DNA of 62,550 nt from NCBI GenBank assembly GCA_004297545.1, contig SCTB01000042.1, forward strand, positions 1 to 62,550, written 5' to 3'. The notes below the pieces were generated by a model. The model was not told where the DNA came from, made no database searches, and saw only the letters and a program-made list of their open reading frames with translations. Shown piece by piece: positions 40,441 through 50,000 of this stretch; positions within the stretch are counted from its first letter, which is position 1; the number at the start of each line of letters is the position of its first letter. Made by a program: the position numbers and the translations under genes. This DNA is from Alphaproteobacteria bacterium (GTDB taxonomy: Bacteria; Pseudomonadota; Alphaproteobacteria; Micavibrionales; UBA2020).

Positions 40441-42366
40441 ATGCCCAGCTACAAGGCCCCCCTCGACGACATGCGCTTCGTGCTGAACGAGGTGCTGAAT
40501 GTCTCGCAGCTGAAAGAGATCCGCGATTTCGCGCAGGTCGATGACGCGACCATCAACCAGTTCCTCGAGGAAACGGCCAAGCTGGCGGAAAACGTGCTTT
40601 TCCCCCTGAATGCCACGGGTGACCGCGAGGGCTGCGTCCATAACCACAACGAAAAGACAGTCAAGACGCCCAGGGGCTTCAGGGAAGCCTACCAGCAGTT
40701 CTGCCAGGCGGGGTTGCCGGGGGTTGCCTGCGATACCGCCTATGGCGGGCTCGGGATGCCGATCGTGCTGAACACGGCGCTCTCGGAAATGTTCTGCTCG
40801 GCCAACATGGCCTTTGCGATGTATCCGGGCCTCTCCCACGGTGCCTATAACGCGCTGCATACCTACGGCACGGATGAGCAGAAGGATACCTACCTGCCCA
40901 AGCTGGTCAGCGGCGAATGGTCGGGAACGATGTGCCTGACGGAGCCGCAAAGCGGCACCGACCTCGGCCTTATCAAGACCAGGGCGGAAAAGCAGGCCGA
41001 TGGTTCGTACAAAGTCACCGGCACCAAGATTTTTATATCCTCCGGCGAGCATGACCTGACCTCCAATATCATCCACCTCGTGCTGGCGAAGATCGACGAC
41101 CCGTCGACGCCGCCCGGCATCAAGGGAATCAGCCTCTTCGTCGTGCCCAAGTTCCTGCCGTCCCCCAGTCAGAGCGGCGTGGGCGCGCGCAACCCCGTTT
41201 ATTGCGGCCGCATCGAGGAAAAAATGGGCATCCACGGCAATTCGACCTGCGAAATGAATTTCGACGGCGCTACTGGATGGCTGATCGGCGAGGCGCACAA
41301 GGGCATGCGCGCGATGTTCGTCATGATGAACGAGGCGCGCCTCGGCGTCGGGCTGCAGGGGCTCGCCTTAAGCGAAACCGCCTACCAGAACGGCCTGGCC
41401 TATGCGCTGGACCGCAAACAGGGTCAACCCATCGAAGCCAAGATGAGCGACGAGAATCTGGGCAAGCCCGCCGTTTCCATTATCGCGCATCCGGATGTGC
41501 GCCGCGAGCTTTTGACCATCAAGGCGCAGGCGGAAGCCGGGCGCATGCTGCTGTACTGGGTTTCCATGCAGCTCGATATTTCCCTCAGGCATCCGGACGA
41601 GGAAAGGCGCAAGGCCGCCAGGAAAATCGTCGACGTGCTCACCCCCGTCATGAAAGCGCATTTCACCGACAACGCGGTGGACAACACCAACGGCGCCATG
41701 CAGGTCTTCGGCGGCCACGGATATATCAGAGAACACGGCATGGAGCAGTACAACCGCGACGCGCGCATCACCCGCATGTACGAGGGCACCAACGGCATCC
41801 AGGCCCTCGACCTGATCGGCCGCAAAGTGATGAAAGAGAATTTACTGCCCGCCTATCTCGCCGCCCTGTGGCACGACATCATCGCGGGCGCGGGGGCCGG
41901 CGTTTGCCCATGGCTGCTGATCCGCGTGGCCAAGAGCGGCTGGTGCCGGCTGTGGTGGATAACCTATAAACTGCGCCTGAAAGCGGCTCTGGGCATCGTG
42001 CTGTCGAAAGCAGGCATGCCGGGATATATGCGCAGCGTCATGGTGGATGCGGGCGGCATGGCGACCGATTACCTGAAACTCTTCAGCATCGTCGCGATGG
42101 GGCATATGTGGATAAAAATGGCGACGGTGGCGAAGCTGCGGCTGAAGGAAAACCCGGAAGGCCAGGCGTTTTATGAAACGAAACTGGCGACGGCGCGATT
42201 TTATTCCGACCGCATCATGCCGCAGGCGCGCGCCCTGTCGCGCATGATCAACCGCGGCAGCAAGTCATTGATGTCGATTGCACCCGAAAATTTCGCGCAT
42301 ACCCAGACGAATGTGGGCCTAAAGTCCTGGACCAAGCCCGAAAAACCCGCGGGAACCGCCACATGA
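40441..42366 (+). CDS. Acyl-CoA dehydrogenase, DmdC-like
   Basis: This 641-residue FAD enzyme has the acyl-CoA dehydrogenase signatures MCLTEPQSGTDLG near 160 and MQVFGGHGYIREHGMEQYNRDARI near 420, and is of the long (about 600-residue) class with a C-terminal extension, to which 3-methylmercaptopropionyl-CoA dehydrogenase (DmdC) belongs. The catalytic base is likely the Glu in MYEGTNGIQA. It oxidises an acyl-CoA to the enoyl-CoA and passes electrons to ETF. The substrate cannot be set from sequence. Start ATG follows GAAGGA. It overlaps the AsmA gene by four bases. Confidence 0.9.
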   Translation: MPSYKAPLDDMRFVLNEVLNVSQLKEIRDFAQVDDATINQFLEETAKLAENVLFPLNATGDREGCVHNHNEKTVKTPRGFREAYQQFCQAGLPGVACDTAYGGLGMPIVLNTALSEMFCSANMAFAMYPGLSHGAYNALHTYGTDEQKDTYLPKLVSGEWSGTMCLTEPQSGTDLGLIKTRAEKQADGSYKVTGTKIFISSGEHDLTSNIIHLVLAKIDDPSTPPGIKGISLFVVPKFLPSPSQSGVGARNPVYCGRIEEKMGIHGNSTCEMNFDGATGWLIGEAHKGMRAMFVMMNEARLGVGLQGLALSETAYQNGLAYALDRKQGQPIEAKMSDENLGKPAVSIIAHPDVRRELLTIKAQAEAGRMLLYWVSMQLDISLRHPDEERRKAARKIVDVLTPVMKAHFTDNAVDNTNGAMQVFGGHGYIREHGMEQYNRDARITRMYEGTNGIQALDLIGRKVMKENLLPAYLAALWHDIIAGAGAGVCPWLLIRVAKSGWCRLWWITYKLRLKAALGIVLSKAGMPGYMRSVMVDAGGMATDYLKLFSIVAMGHMWIKMATVAKLRLKENPEGQAFYETKLATARFYSDRIMPQARALSRMINRGSKSLMSIAPENFAHTQTNVGLKSWTKPEKPAGTAT

Positions 42367-44414
42367 AAAAGTTTCTTATTTTTATCCTTGTTCTCGCCAT
42401 CCTCGTCGGCGGCGGGCTGTTCGCGCTGACGCAGTTCATTTCGGTAGACAAGGTGAAGAGCCAGGTCGTCGAGAGCGTGAAGAAGGCGACGGGGCGCGAT
42501 ATCGCCTTCGATGCGATGCAGCCGGCCATCTTCTTTCCCAACGTGGGGCTGCGCCTGCGCAAGGTCACCTTCAGCAACGCGCCATGGGCGCATGACAAGA
42601 ACATGCTGGAGCTCGAGGAGCTCGATCTCCACCTCGCCCTGAAGCCTCTCTTGAGCAAGCAGGTCCAGGTCGCAAAGCTGATGCTGAAAAAGCCCGTCAT
42701 CCACCTCGAAACTTCAACCGACGGCAAGGGCAACTGGGAATTCCCGAAGGCGGCGAAGGACAAGGGCGAGGAAAAAGAGCCCGCGGAGCCTTCTGCCGGC
42801 AGCAAGATGGCCTCGGGCTTCAAGTTCAAGTTCGGCCAGATGCAGATATCGGGCGGCGGCGTGCTGACTTACCGCGACGGCAAAAAGGGCACGGTCACGA
42901 AGCTGGACGGCGTCAACGCCTCGCTCACCTGGCCGGAGTTCGAGAATGCGTTGCAGGTGGATGGCGAGTTCAATTACAAGGGCAAGCGGGTCAATGTGCT
43001 GGTCAACCTCGAAAAGCCGCTCGCTTTCTCGGAAGGCAAGACCTCCGGCGGCGACCTGCAGGTCAAGGGCGACGGGTTCACGTTCAAGATAGACGGGAAT
43101 TTCGCCTCCGCCGGCACGATGCTGTCGGGCAAGGTGGACGTGAGCCTTCCCGAACTCTCCGCTTTCGCGGGCTGGCTGCAGGGCGGCAAGACGAAGCTGC
43201 CGTTCGAGAAATGCTCCTTTACCAGCGCCGCGACGGCGAGCGCGAGTTCCCTCAAGCTAAACGGCATCAAGCTGAAGCTGGATGACGTGAACGCGGGCGG
43301 CGATGTGACAGTAGGCCTTGGCGGAAAGCCGACGGTCACCGCGAAGCTGTCGCTTGACAAGCTGAACCTCGACCGCTTTATGCAGGCATCGAAAGAAACC
43401 GCGGCGGTCAAGGGCGACAAGGCCGCCGCCGCCCCTAGGCAGCAGGACTGGGACGACACGCCGATGAATTTCGGCGGCCTCAAGGCTTTTGACGCCGATT
43501 TCACGCTAAAAACCGACGGCTTTTCGGTCAAGGGGGCGGAAGTGGGCCCCAGCACGCTGACCGCCCAGGTTAATGGCGGTGTGCTGCGTGCAAAGTCCTC
43601 CGAGGCGAAAATGTTCAGCGGCACGGTTTCGACCGACCTGACCGTGAATGCGGCGGGACCCTCGTTGGGCATCAGGTTCAACCTCTCGGGCGTGCAGGCG
43701 GAACCGGTGCTGACGACTTTCGCGAACTTCAAAAAACTTGACGGCACTGCCTATATGACGGCGGACCTTGCCTCGTCGGGCAACAGCCAGAAAGCCATCA
43801 TCAACAACCTTGCGGGCAAGGGAACCTTTGATTTCAAGAACGGCTCGCTCAAGGGCATCGACCTTGCGAATTTCGCCAAGCTGATCCAGAACCGCCTGCA
43901 GGAAATGAACATCGGCGAGGGCAAGACCGAGTTCGTCGACATGGGCGGCACCTATACGGTGGCAAAAGGCATCGCGCATAACGAAGACCTCAAGATGCGC
44001 GGGCCGCTGGTGCAGGCAACCGGGTCGGGCGACATCAACCTGCCTGAAAAATCCATCAAATACCGCGTGCTGCCCGTCCTCACCGCCTCGTCGGCGGTGG
44101 AGAACGCCAAGGGCCTGAAAGTGCCTGTCGACATCAAGGGGCCCTTCAGCAACATCAAGGTCAAGCCCGACTACAAGGGGATGATCAGCGACGTGCTGGG
44201 CAACCCGGAAAACGCGCAGGAGACAATCAAGAATATCCGCACGCAGGGCAAGGATATCATCAAGGACTTCAAGAAGGACCCGAACAAGGCGCTCAACATG
44301 CTGCTGGGCATCCCGGCGCCCGCACCGGCGGAGCCGGATGCGGCCCAGGGCACGGCGCCGGATGCTGCTCCCGCGCCTGAACCCGCGCCAGAGCCGGTTC
44401 CGGGCCCGCCGTAA
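42363..44414 (+). CDS. AsmA-family protein
   Basis: This 683-residue protein has an N-terminal membrane helix (KKFLIFILVLAILVGGGLFAL) followed by an AsmA N-terminal domain (SVKKATGRDIAFDAMQPAIFFPNVGLRLRKVTFSNAPWA) and a long beta-rich, repeat-like periplasmic part ending in an AsmA C-terminal region (LKGIDLANFAKLIQNRL). The final 35 residues are a Pro/Ala-rich tail. AsmA-like proteins are thought to move lipids between the membranes. It overlaps the acyl-CoA dehydrogenase gene by four bases and precedes the YihY gene by 11, so it is the middle of an envelope/lipid operon. Confidence 0.88.
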   Translation: MKKFLIFILVLAILVGGGLFALTQFISVDKVKSQVVESVKKATGRDIAFDAMQPAIFFPNVGLRLRKVTFSNAPWAHDKNMLELEELDLHLALKPLLSKQVQVAKLMLKKPVIHLETSTDGKGNWEFPKAAKDKGEEKEPAEPSAGSKMASGFKFKFGQMQISGGGVLTYRDGKKGTVTKLDGVNASLTWPEFENALQVDGEFNYKGKRVNVLVNLEKPLAFSEGKTSGGDLQVKGDGFTFKIDGNFASAGTMLSGKVDVSLPELSAFAGWLQGGKTKLPFEKCSFTSAATASASSLKLNGIKLKLDDVNAGGDVTVGLGGKPTVTAKLSLDKLNLDRFMQASKETAAVKGDKAAAAPRQQDWDDTPMNFGGLKAFDADFTLKTDGFSVKGAEVGPSTLTAQVNGGVLRAKSSEAKMFSGTVSTDLTVNAAGPSLGIRFNLSGVQAEPVLTTFANFKKLDGTAYMTADLASSGNSQKAIINNLAGKGTFDFKNGSLKGIDLANFAKLIQNRLQEMNIGEGKTEFVDMGGTYTVAKGIAHNEDLKMRGPLVQATGSGDINLPEKSIKYRVLPVLTASSAVENAKGLKVPVDIKGPFSNIKVKPDYKGMISDVLGNPENAQETIKNIRTQGKDIIKDFKKDPNKALNMLLGIPAPAPAEPDAAQGTAPDAAPAPEPAPEPVPGPP

Positions 44415-44425
44415 GGAAGACGAAA

Positions 44426-45751
44426 GTGTTCTTTTCCAGACTTCACGAACAGTTAAGGGAAAAGATATGGGAGGGCGAACTGCGCCATCCCGCGCGCCGC
44501 TGGAGCATGGCGCTGCTGCGCCTGACTGTTGCCGTGCTGCGGGACATGACGGAGGGCAGATTCAACGAGCGCGCGGCGAGCCTGTCGTACACGACGCTGC
44601 TGTCCTTTGCGCCGCTGCTGGCGGTCACGTTTTCGGTGCTGAAGGGCTTCGGCGTGCGGGGCGCGCTCGAGCCCGTGCTGCGCAGCTTTCTGGGGCCGCT
44701 GGGGAAAAATTCCGAGGACATCACGCAGAAACTCATCGAATTCGCCGAAAAAATCCAGATCAACGTGCTGGGCGTGGTCGGCGTGACGCTGCTGCTCTGG
44801 GGCGTCGTCATCCTGATGTGGAAGATCGAGCGCGCCGTCAACGATATCTGGCGCGTGACGGAAACCCGCAGCCTCGTGCAGCGCGTGCGCGATTATTTGA
44901 GCGTGCTTCTTATCGGCCCGGTGCTGCTGTTTCTCTCGATGGGCATGACGGCGGCGCTGCGCCACGCGGGGTTCGTCGCGGCCTGGCTGCATATCGACCT
45001 GTCGTCCGCAGGCTTCGAGATGATGTTCGCAACCGTGCCCTATATCCTGTTCATGATCGCCTTCACGGCCCTGTTTATGTTCATGCCCAATACGCGCGTG
45101 AAGCCGGGGCCCGCGCTGGCGGCGGGGCTTTTCACGGGCATCGTCTGGAAGGTGCTTGGCAAGCTCTTCGCCATTTTCGTTTCCAGCACGGGCAATGTCG
45201 CGCTTGTCTATTCCGCTTTCGCCACCATGGTGCTGTTCATGATCTGGGTCTATGTGGGCTGGATGACGGTGCTGGCCGGGGCCGCCGTGTCTTATTACCT
45301 GCAGAACCCCTCGAACCAGTCGATGTCGCGCCGTATCCGGAACTTAAGCCTGCGCGTGAAGGAAAAGCTCGCGCTTCAGATATGCGTCGAGATCGGCGAT
45401 GCGCTGTACAAAGGCGCGAAGCCGCTGACGCTGCAGAACCTCGCCGCGCGGCTGAAAATCCCGGCGCTGGCCGTCGACGACGTGACGGAAGACCTTGTCG
45501 TGTCCGGCGTGCTGACGCAGTCGGCGGAGCAGGGGAGGCCCTTTATGCCCGCGCGGCCCTTCGATACGACCTCGGTCGAGGAGATGCTGAAATGCCTGCG
45601 CGCCGCCGATGAAACGGGCGTGCTGCAGGTGAACAAGATTCACGGCTCGCCCGCCGTCGACAAGGTGCTGAAGGCGACGGAGCGGGCGATGCACAAGGAA
45701 CTCGGAAAAATCACCCTCAAACAACTGGCGCTTGGGAGTACAGAAGAATGA
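44426..45751 (+). CDS. YihY/BrkB-family inner-membrane protein
   Basis: This 441-residue protein has six membrane spans of the YihY/UPF0761 type (SYTTLLSFAPLLAVTFSVL near 52, the conserved LLLWGVVILMWKIERAVNDIW near 112-132, WMTVLAGAAVSYYLQNP near 277-293) and a C-terminal soluble domain of about 130 residues with a winged-helix look (TLQNLAARLKIPALAVDDVTEDLVVSGVL). Some family members were once called ribonuclease BN, wrongly; function is unknown. It overlaps purB by four bases (ATGA). Confidence 0.88.
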   Translation: MFFSRLHEQLREKIWEGELRHPARRWSMALLRLTVAVLRDMTEGRFNERAASLSYTTLLSFAPLLAVTFSVLKGFGVRGALEPVLRSFLGPLGKNSEDITQKLIEFAEKIQINVLGVVGVTLLLWGVVILMWKIERAVNDIWRVTETRSLVQRVRDYLSVLLIGPVLLFLSMGMTAALRHAGFVAAWLHIDLSSAGFEMMFATVPYILFMIAFTALFMFMPNTRVKPGPALAAGLFTGIVWKVLGKLFAIFVSSTGNVALVYSAFATMVLFMIWVYVGWMTVLAGAAVSYYLQNPSNQSMSRRIRNLSLRVKEKLALQICVEIGDALYKGAKPLTLQNLAARLKIPALAVDDVTEDLVVSGVLTQSAEQGRPFMPARPFDTTSVEEMLKCLRAADETGVLQVNKIHGSPAVDKVLKATERAMHKELGKITLKQLALGSTEE

Positions 45752-47046
45752 TCCCCCGTTTTTCACGCAAGGAAATGGCCGCGATCTGGGAGCCGGAAAA
45801 CCGCTTCCGCACCTGGCTGGAGATTGAAATCCTCGCCTGCGAGGCGCAGGCGGAACTGGGCGTCATCCCCAAGGACGCGCCCGCGAAAATCCGCAAAAAG
45901 GCCGATTTCGACATCGAGCGCATCGATGCGATCGAGAAAGAGGTCAAACACGACGTCATCGCCTTCCTGACCAGCGTCGGCGAATATGTCGGCAAGGAAT
46001 CGCGCTACATCCATGTCGGCATGACGTCATCGGACGTGCTGGATACCAGCTTCGCCGTGCAGTTGCGGCAGGCCTCCGACATCATCATCGCCGATCTCGA
46101 CAAACTGCTGGCAGCGCTCAAAAAACGCACCATCGAGCACAAGGCGACCATCTGCATCGGCCGCAGCCACGGCATCCATGCGGAACCGACGACGTTTGGC
46201 GTCAAGCTGGCGGGGCATTATGCCGCTTTCGCGCGGGCGAAGGAACGCATGCTGCGGGCACGCGATGAAATTTCCACCTGCTCCATCTCGGGCGCCGTCG
46301 GCACCTTTGCGACCATCGACCCGCGCGTCGAGGCCTATGTGGCCAAAAAGCTGGGCCTGAAGCCTGAACCTGTGTCGACGCAAGTGATACCGCGCGACCG
46401 CCATGCGGTGTTTTTCGCGACGCTGGGCGTGATAGCGTCCTCGGTCGAAAACCTCGCGACCGAAATCCGCCACCTGCAGCGCACGGAAGTGCGCGAGGCC
46501 GAGGAGTTTTTCTCCCCCGGGCAAAAAGGCTCCTCCGCCATGCCGCACAAGCGCAACCCCGTCCTGTCCGAAAACCTGACCGGCCTCGCGCGGCTGATCC
46601 GCGCGACCGTCATCCCCGCCATGGAAAACGTCGCGCTGTGGCATGAGCGCGATATCTCGCACTCGTCCGTCGAGCGCGTGATTGCGCCCGATGCCACGAT
46701 ACTGACCGACTTCGCGCTCAACCGCCTGACCGGCATCGTTGAAAACCTGCTCGTCTACCCCGACCGCATGAAGCAGAACCTCGACTCGCTTAAAGGCCTC
46801 GTCTTCTCGCAGGCCGCGCTGCTGGCGCTGACCGACGCGGGCCTGTCACGCGAAGATGCTTACAAGGTTGTGCAGGCGCAGGCGATGAAGGTCTGGGAAG
46901 GCAAGGGCAGTTTTATGTCCCTGCTGGAAGGCGACGCGACGGTGAAAAAGACGTTGAAAACTGCTCAGATAAAGCAGGTCTTCGACGACAGCCGCTACAC
47001 CAAACACGCGGCGAATATTATTGAGCGGGTGTTGAAGTCGGCGTAG
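45748..47046 (+). CDS. purB: Adenylosuccinate lyase
   Basis: This 432-residue enzyme of purine synthesis splits SAICAR and adenylosuccinate, releasing fumarate. The superfamily signature GSSAMPHKRNP lies near residue 258-268, and other conserved parts are seen (GMTSSDVLDTSFAVQLRQA near 91, GRSHGIHAEPTTFG near 139). Length and layout match the standard bacterial enzyme. Its stop is one base from the stop of the convergent giant gene. Confidence 0.96.
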   Translation: MIPRFSRKEMAAIWEPENRFRTWLEIEILACEAQAELGVIPKDAPAKIRKKADFDIERIDAIEKEVKHDVIAFLTSVGEYVGKESRYIHVGMTSSDVLDTSFAVQLRQASDIIIADLDKLLAALKKRTIEHKATICIGRSHGIHAEPTTFGVKLAGHYAAFARAKERMLRARDEISTCSISGAVGTFATIDPRVEAYVAKKLGLKPEPVSTQVIPRDRHAVFFATLGVIASSVENLATEIRHLQRTEVREAEEFFSPGQKGSSAMPHKRNPVLSENLTGLARLIRATVIPAMENVALWHERDISHSSVERVIAPDATILTDFALNRLTGIVENLLVYPDRMKQNLDSLKGLVFSQAALLALTDAGLSREDAYKVVQAQAMKVWEGKGSFMSLLEGDATVKKTLKTAQIKQVFDDSRYTKHAANIIERVLKSA

Positions 47047-47047
47047 A

Positions 47048-50000
47048 TTACCCCGCCTTCAGCGGCGCATCCGGACCGTTGTTCTTCAGCCTGACGCCCG
47101 TCACAAGCTCCGCCATCGGCCTTGGCGCGTAGCGGTTGAAGATGAGGGAGAGGTATGAGCCCGCGCGTTTTCCGGCGGTGCTGCGCGGGTCTTTGAGCGA
47201 GAGCGATATTTTTTTGCCGAAGTCGTTCCGGGGGCCCGCGCCGAAATTCGTCGCGGCGGCCATGCTGGTGGTAATCTGCTTGTCCGCGAGGCCCGATTTG
47301 ACCGATTGCAAAATCGCCTGTTGTATAAAGCGGTTTCTTTCCCCGGGCGTCTCGCCGGCGTCCTTCACATAGTCGCTCAAGGCCAGCATCCCGCGCTTGA
47401 AGCATTCCAGGTAATGTGCGCTTTCGCCATAGGCATCGGTCTGCGTCAGCTTCTCGATAAGAACGTCCATCACCGGCTGGCCGGAGACTTTCGACATCGC
47501 ATAGGCGCCCGCGATGACCTGGCCGAGGACGATTTTATCCTGTGCGGTCGGCAGCATAATTTTCTTCTGTTCCGTATCATAGGGGATGGAGCCGTGGTCG
47601 AACATCTTGATCGTGCTTCCCTGCACGCGGCATTGCGCGCCGTGGCGGTCGTAATCATAGGCGCCGCCGCGCAGCCAGATATGCAACTCGGCCGCCAGCA
47701 CCGCCCGCGCGACGGCCTGACGGTACTTCCTGTCCTCGGGCGTCGCCGTGGGCAGGTCGAGGAAATGCTCGCCCTTGGCGATCTCCGTCTCCTTGAATTC
47801 CTTGCCGAAGTTCTGCAGCGCCGCCGTCGAAATATTGAAGTTGTAACCGTCGACTGCGACGGAAATGCCGTTATACAGCGTTTCCGCCACCTTGATCTGC
47901 TCGGCTGCGATCTCGAAGTCGGATTCGACCGCCGACATCTTCCGCGCATTCGAAAGGATGTTGATCAGCGGCGCCCACATGCGGTTGATCTGCGAGAGCT
48001 TTTCCGCGGTCTTTTTGAAAACGCCAAACTGGTGCGCGGATTCCTCGCCCACATCCTCGCGCGCCAGCGTCAGGGCCGTGGATTCCGACGGGTAAACGAG
48101 CTCGACGGTATAGCCGTAAGAGCCCGCGCCGAGCTGGCGGCCGACAGTCGGCACGGGGCGTCCCGCCCGCGGTTTGTAGCAATCCTTGACGCGCCCGATC
48201 ATGTCCCAGCGGAAGGGCTTGTTGTAGTTGCTCTTGGAAGACATCAGATCGTCGCGCAGCTGGACGAGGTCTGGTTCCGCGTCCGGGAGGGACTGGAGGT
48301 AACTGTGGATTGCCTGCAGGATTTTCCCGCCCGCCGCGCCCGAGCGGCCCAGCACCTGCGACAGGATTTGCCCGGGCCTTAAGCTTCCCGCGCCGTCGTC
48401 CCGCTTCTCGCTGGCCGTGATCAGCGCCGCGAAGGTCAGGCGCTGCAGCGGCTTGCTGCATTGCTCCAGATGCGTCGTCAGGATCAGGCGCGCATGGTCC
48501 ATATAGGGCTGGCCCTGCGGCAATATCTTGTCCATTGCGAAAGTCACGGCCTTGTCGAACTTGGCCTGGCTGTCCTCGCCGATGGGGAACAGCACGCGCT
48601 CGATATAAATGGCGCGCGCGGCGAAGGGCAGGGCCCAGAAGTTCTTGTAGATGTTGTGCAGGGCGTTGATCCTTGTTTCCTCGGGGATGACGATGCCCTT
48701 TTCGTCCTTGTCGCGCTGGAAAATGTAGAAGATGTCGTTTGAGTATTTTTTGTCGAGCTTCGGGTCCATCAGCGTCGTCATGAAGGCTTTCGTCGTCTCC
48801 GGCGCCAGCGGAGAGGTCAGGAATTCCAGCAGCGCGTTGCGGACCTTCGGCTCGTCGCCGATGCGCTCAAGCACGAAGTCGTTCGCCGCCGCCGCGAGGT
48901 TGCCGCCGGTGCCACGCCTTAAGAAATGGTCGATAAGCTTGTCCCGGACCATGAACGATGTGTCGGCTTGGGCCTGCGTTTCCTCCAGCAATCCGTTCAG
49001 CATGTCGACGGCCTGGCCCATGCGCGCGTTTTCGATGATATCGGAGGCGATCGCGCCCATGTCCGTGCGCTTTTTGTCCTTTACGGGCAGATGGCCCTGC
49101 AATATCGCGCCCTGCGCCGCGACCCAGCCGTTCACGGCCCAATTGCGGAATACCGGGTCCTTGAGGTCGTTTTTGCAGAGCAGGTTTCTGAAGATTTCCG
49201 TCTTCCGGACCGGGTCGTCGATTTTGTCGATGGCCTGGCGCATCAGCGCCTCGTATTCCGCCTTTTCCTTCGGTTTGCGGTCGAAGAACGACGTGCGCTG
49301 TGCATTGCCGAAGCATAAAACCTGATAGTTCTTTATCAGGTCTTCCGGCTCCCGGTTCGCACTGGTGGCGTCCTTGAACATGAATTCGATCTGGCGGTCC
49401 ATCAGACGCGCGTAGTCATTGATATGCTTTTCGCCCTCTTTCTCGCGGACCATGCCGTTGGACATGAAGCTCAGGACGAAATCGCTGTCGAAGAAAGACT
49501 TGAGGTCGCCTTCCGTCTTCACGCTCTGGCCGCAGAGCGTATAAAGCTTCTCAACGTCGAGCGTTTCTTCCTTTTTCAGCTTCAGGTAGGCGTATATTTC
49601 TGTATTGACGAGCGCCTTGCGCAGGTCATCCTCATGCCCGTTGCGGTAATTTTCGGCGAGCGTGTTCAGCAGCCCGACCGCCCGGTACAGCTCGGCCGCG
49701 GACTGGGGCTTTTTGTAACCGAAGGCTTTGCGGAAGTCGAAACCGATCAGGTCCTCCGGTTCCGCGCCTTCGCTGTTTCTCCACCTCGACATCGCCATCA
49801 GGGAAAATGTCTCTTTTTCCGGGATGATATCGTGATCCATGACGAATTTCAGGTAGGGCGTATTGGCGGTCAAACCGTACTGGTCGGTCGCCGAATAACC
49901 GCCGCCGCCCCTCCAGGAGCCGCCGCCGCCGGATGTCCTGACTCCCGGATATGCGCGGAAATTATTCCGGAACTCACCGATAAGAACGGTAAGCGTGGGC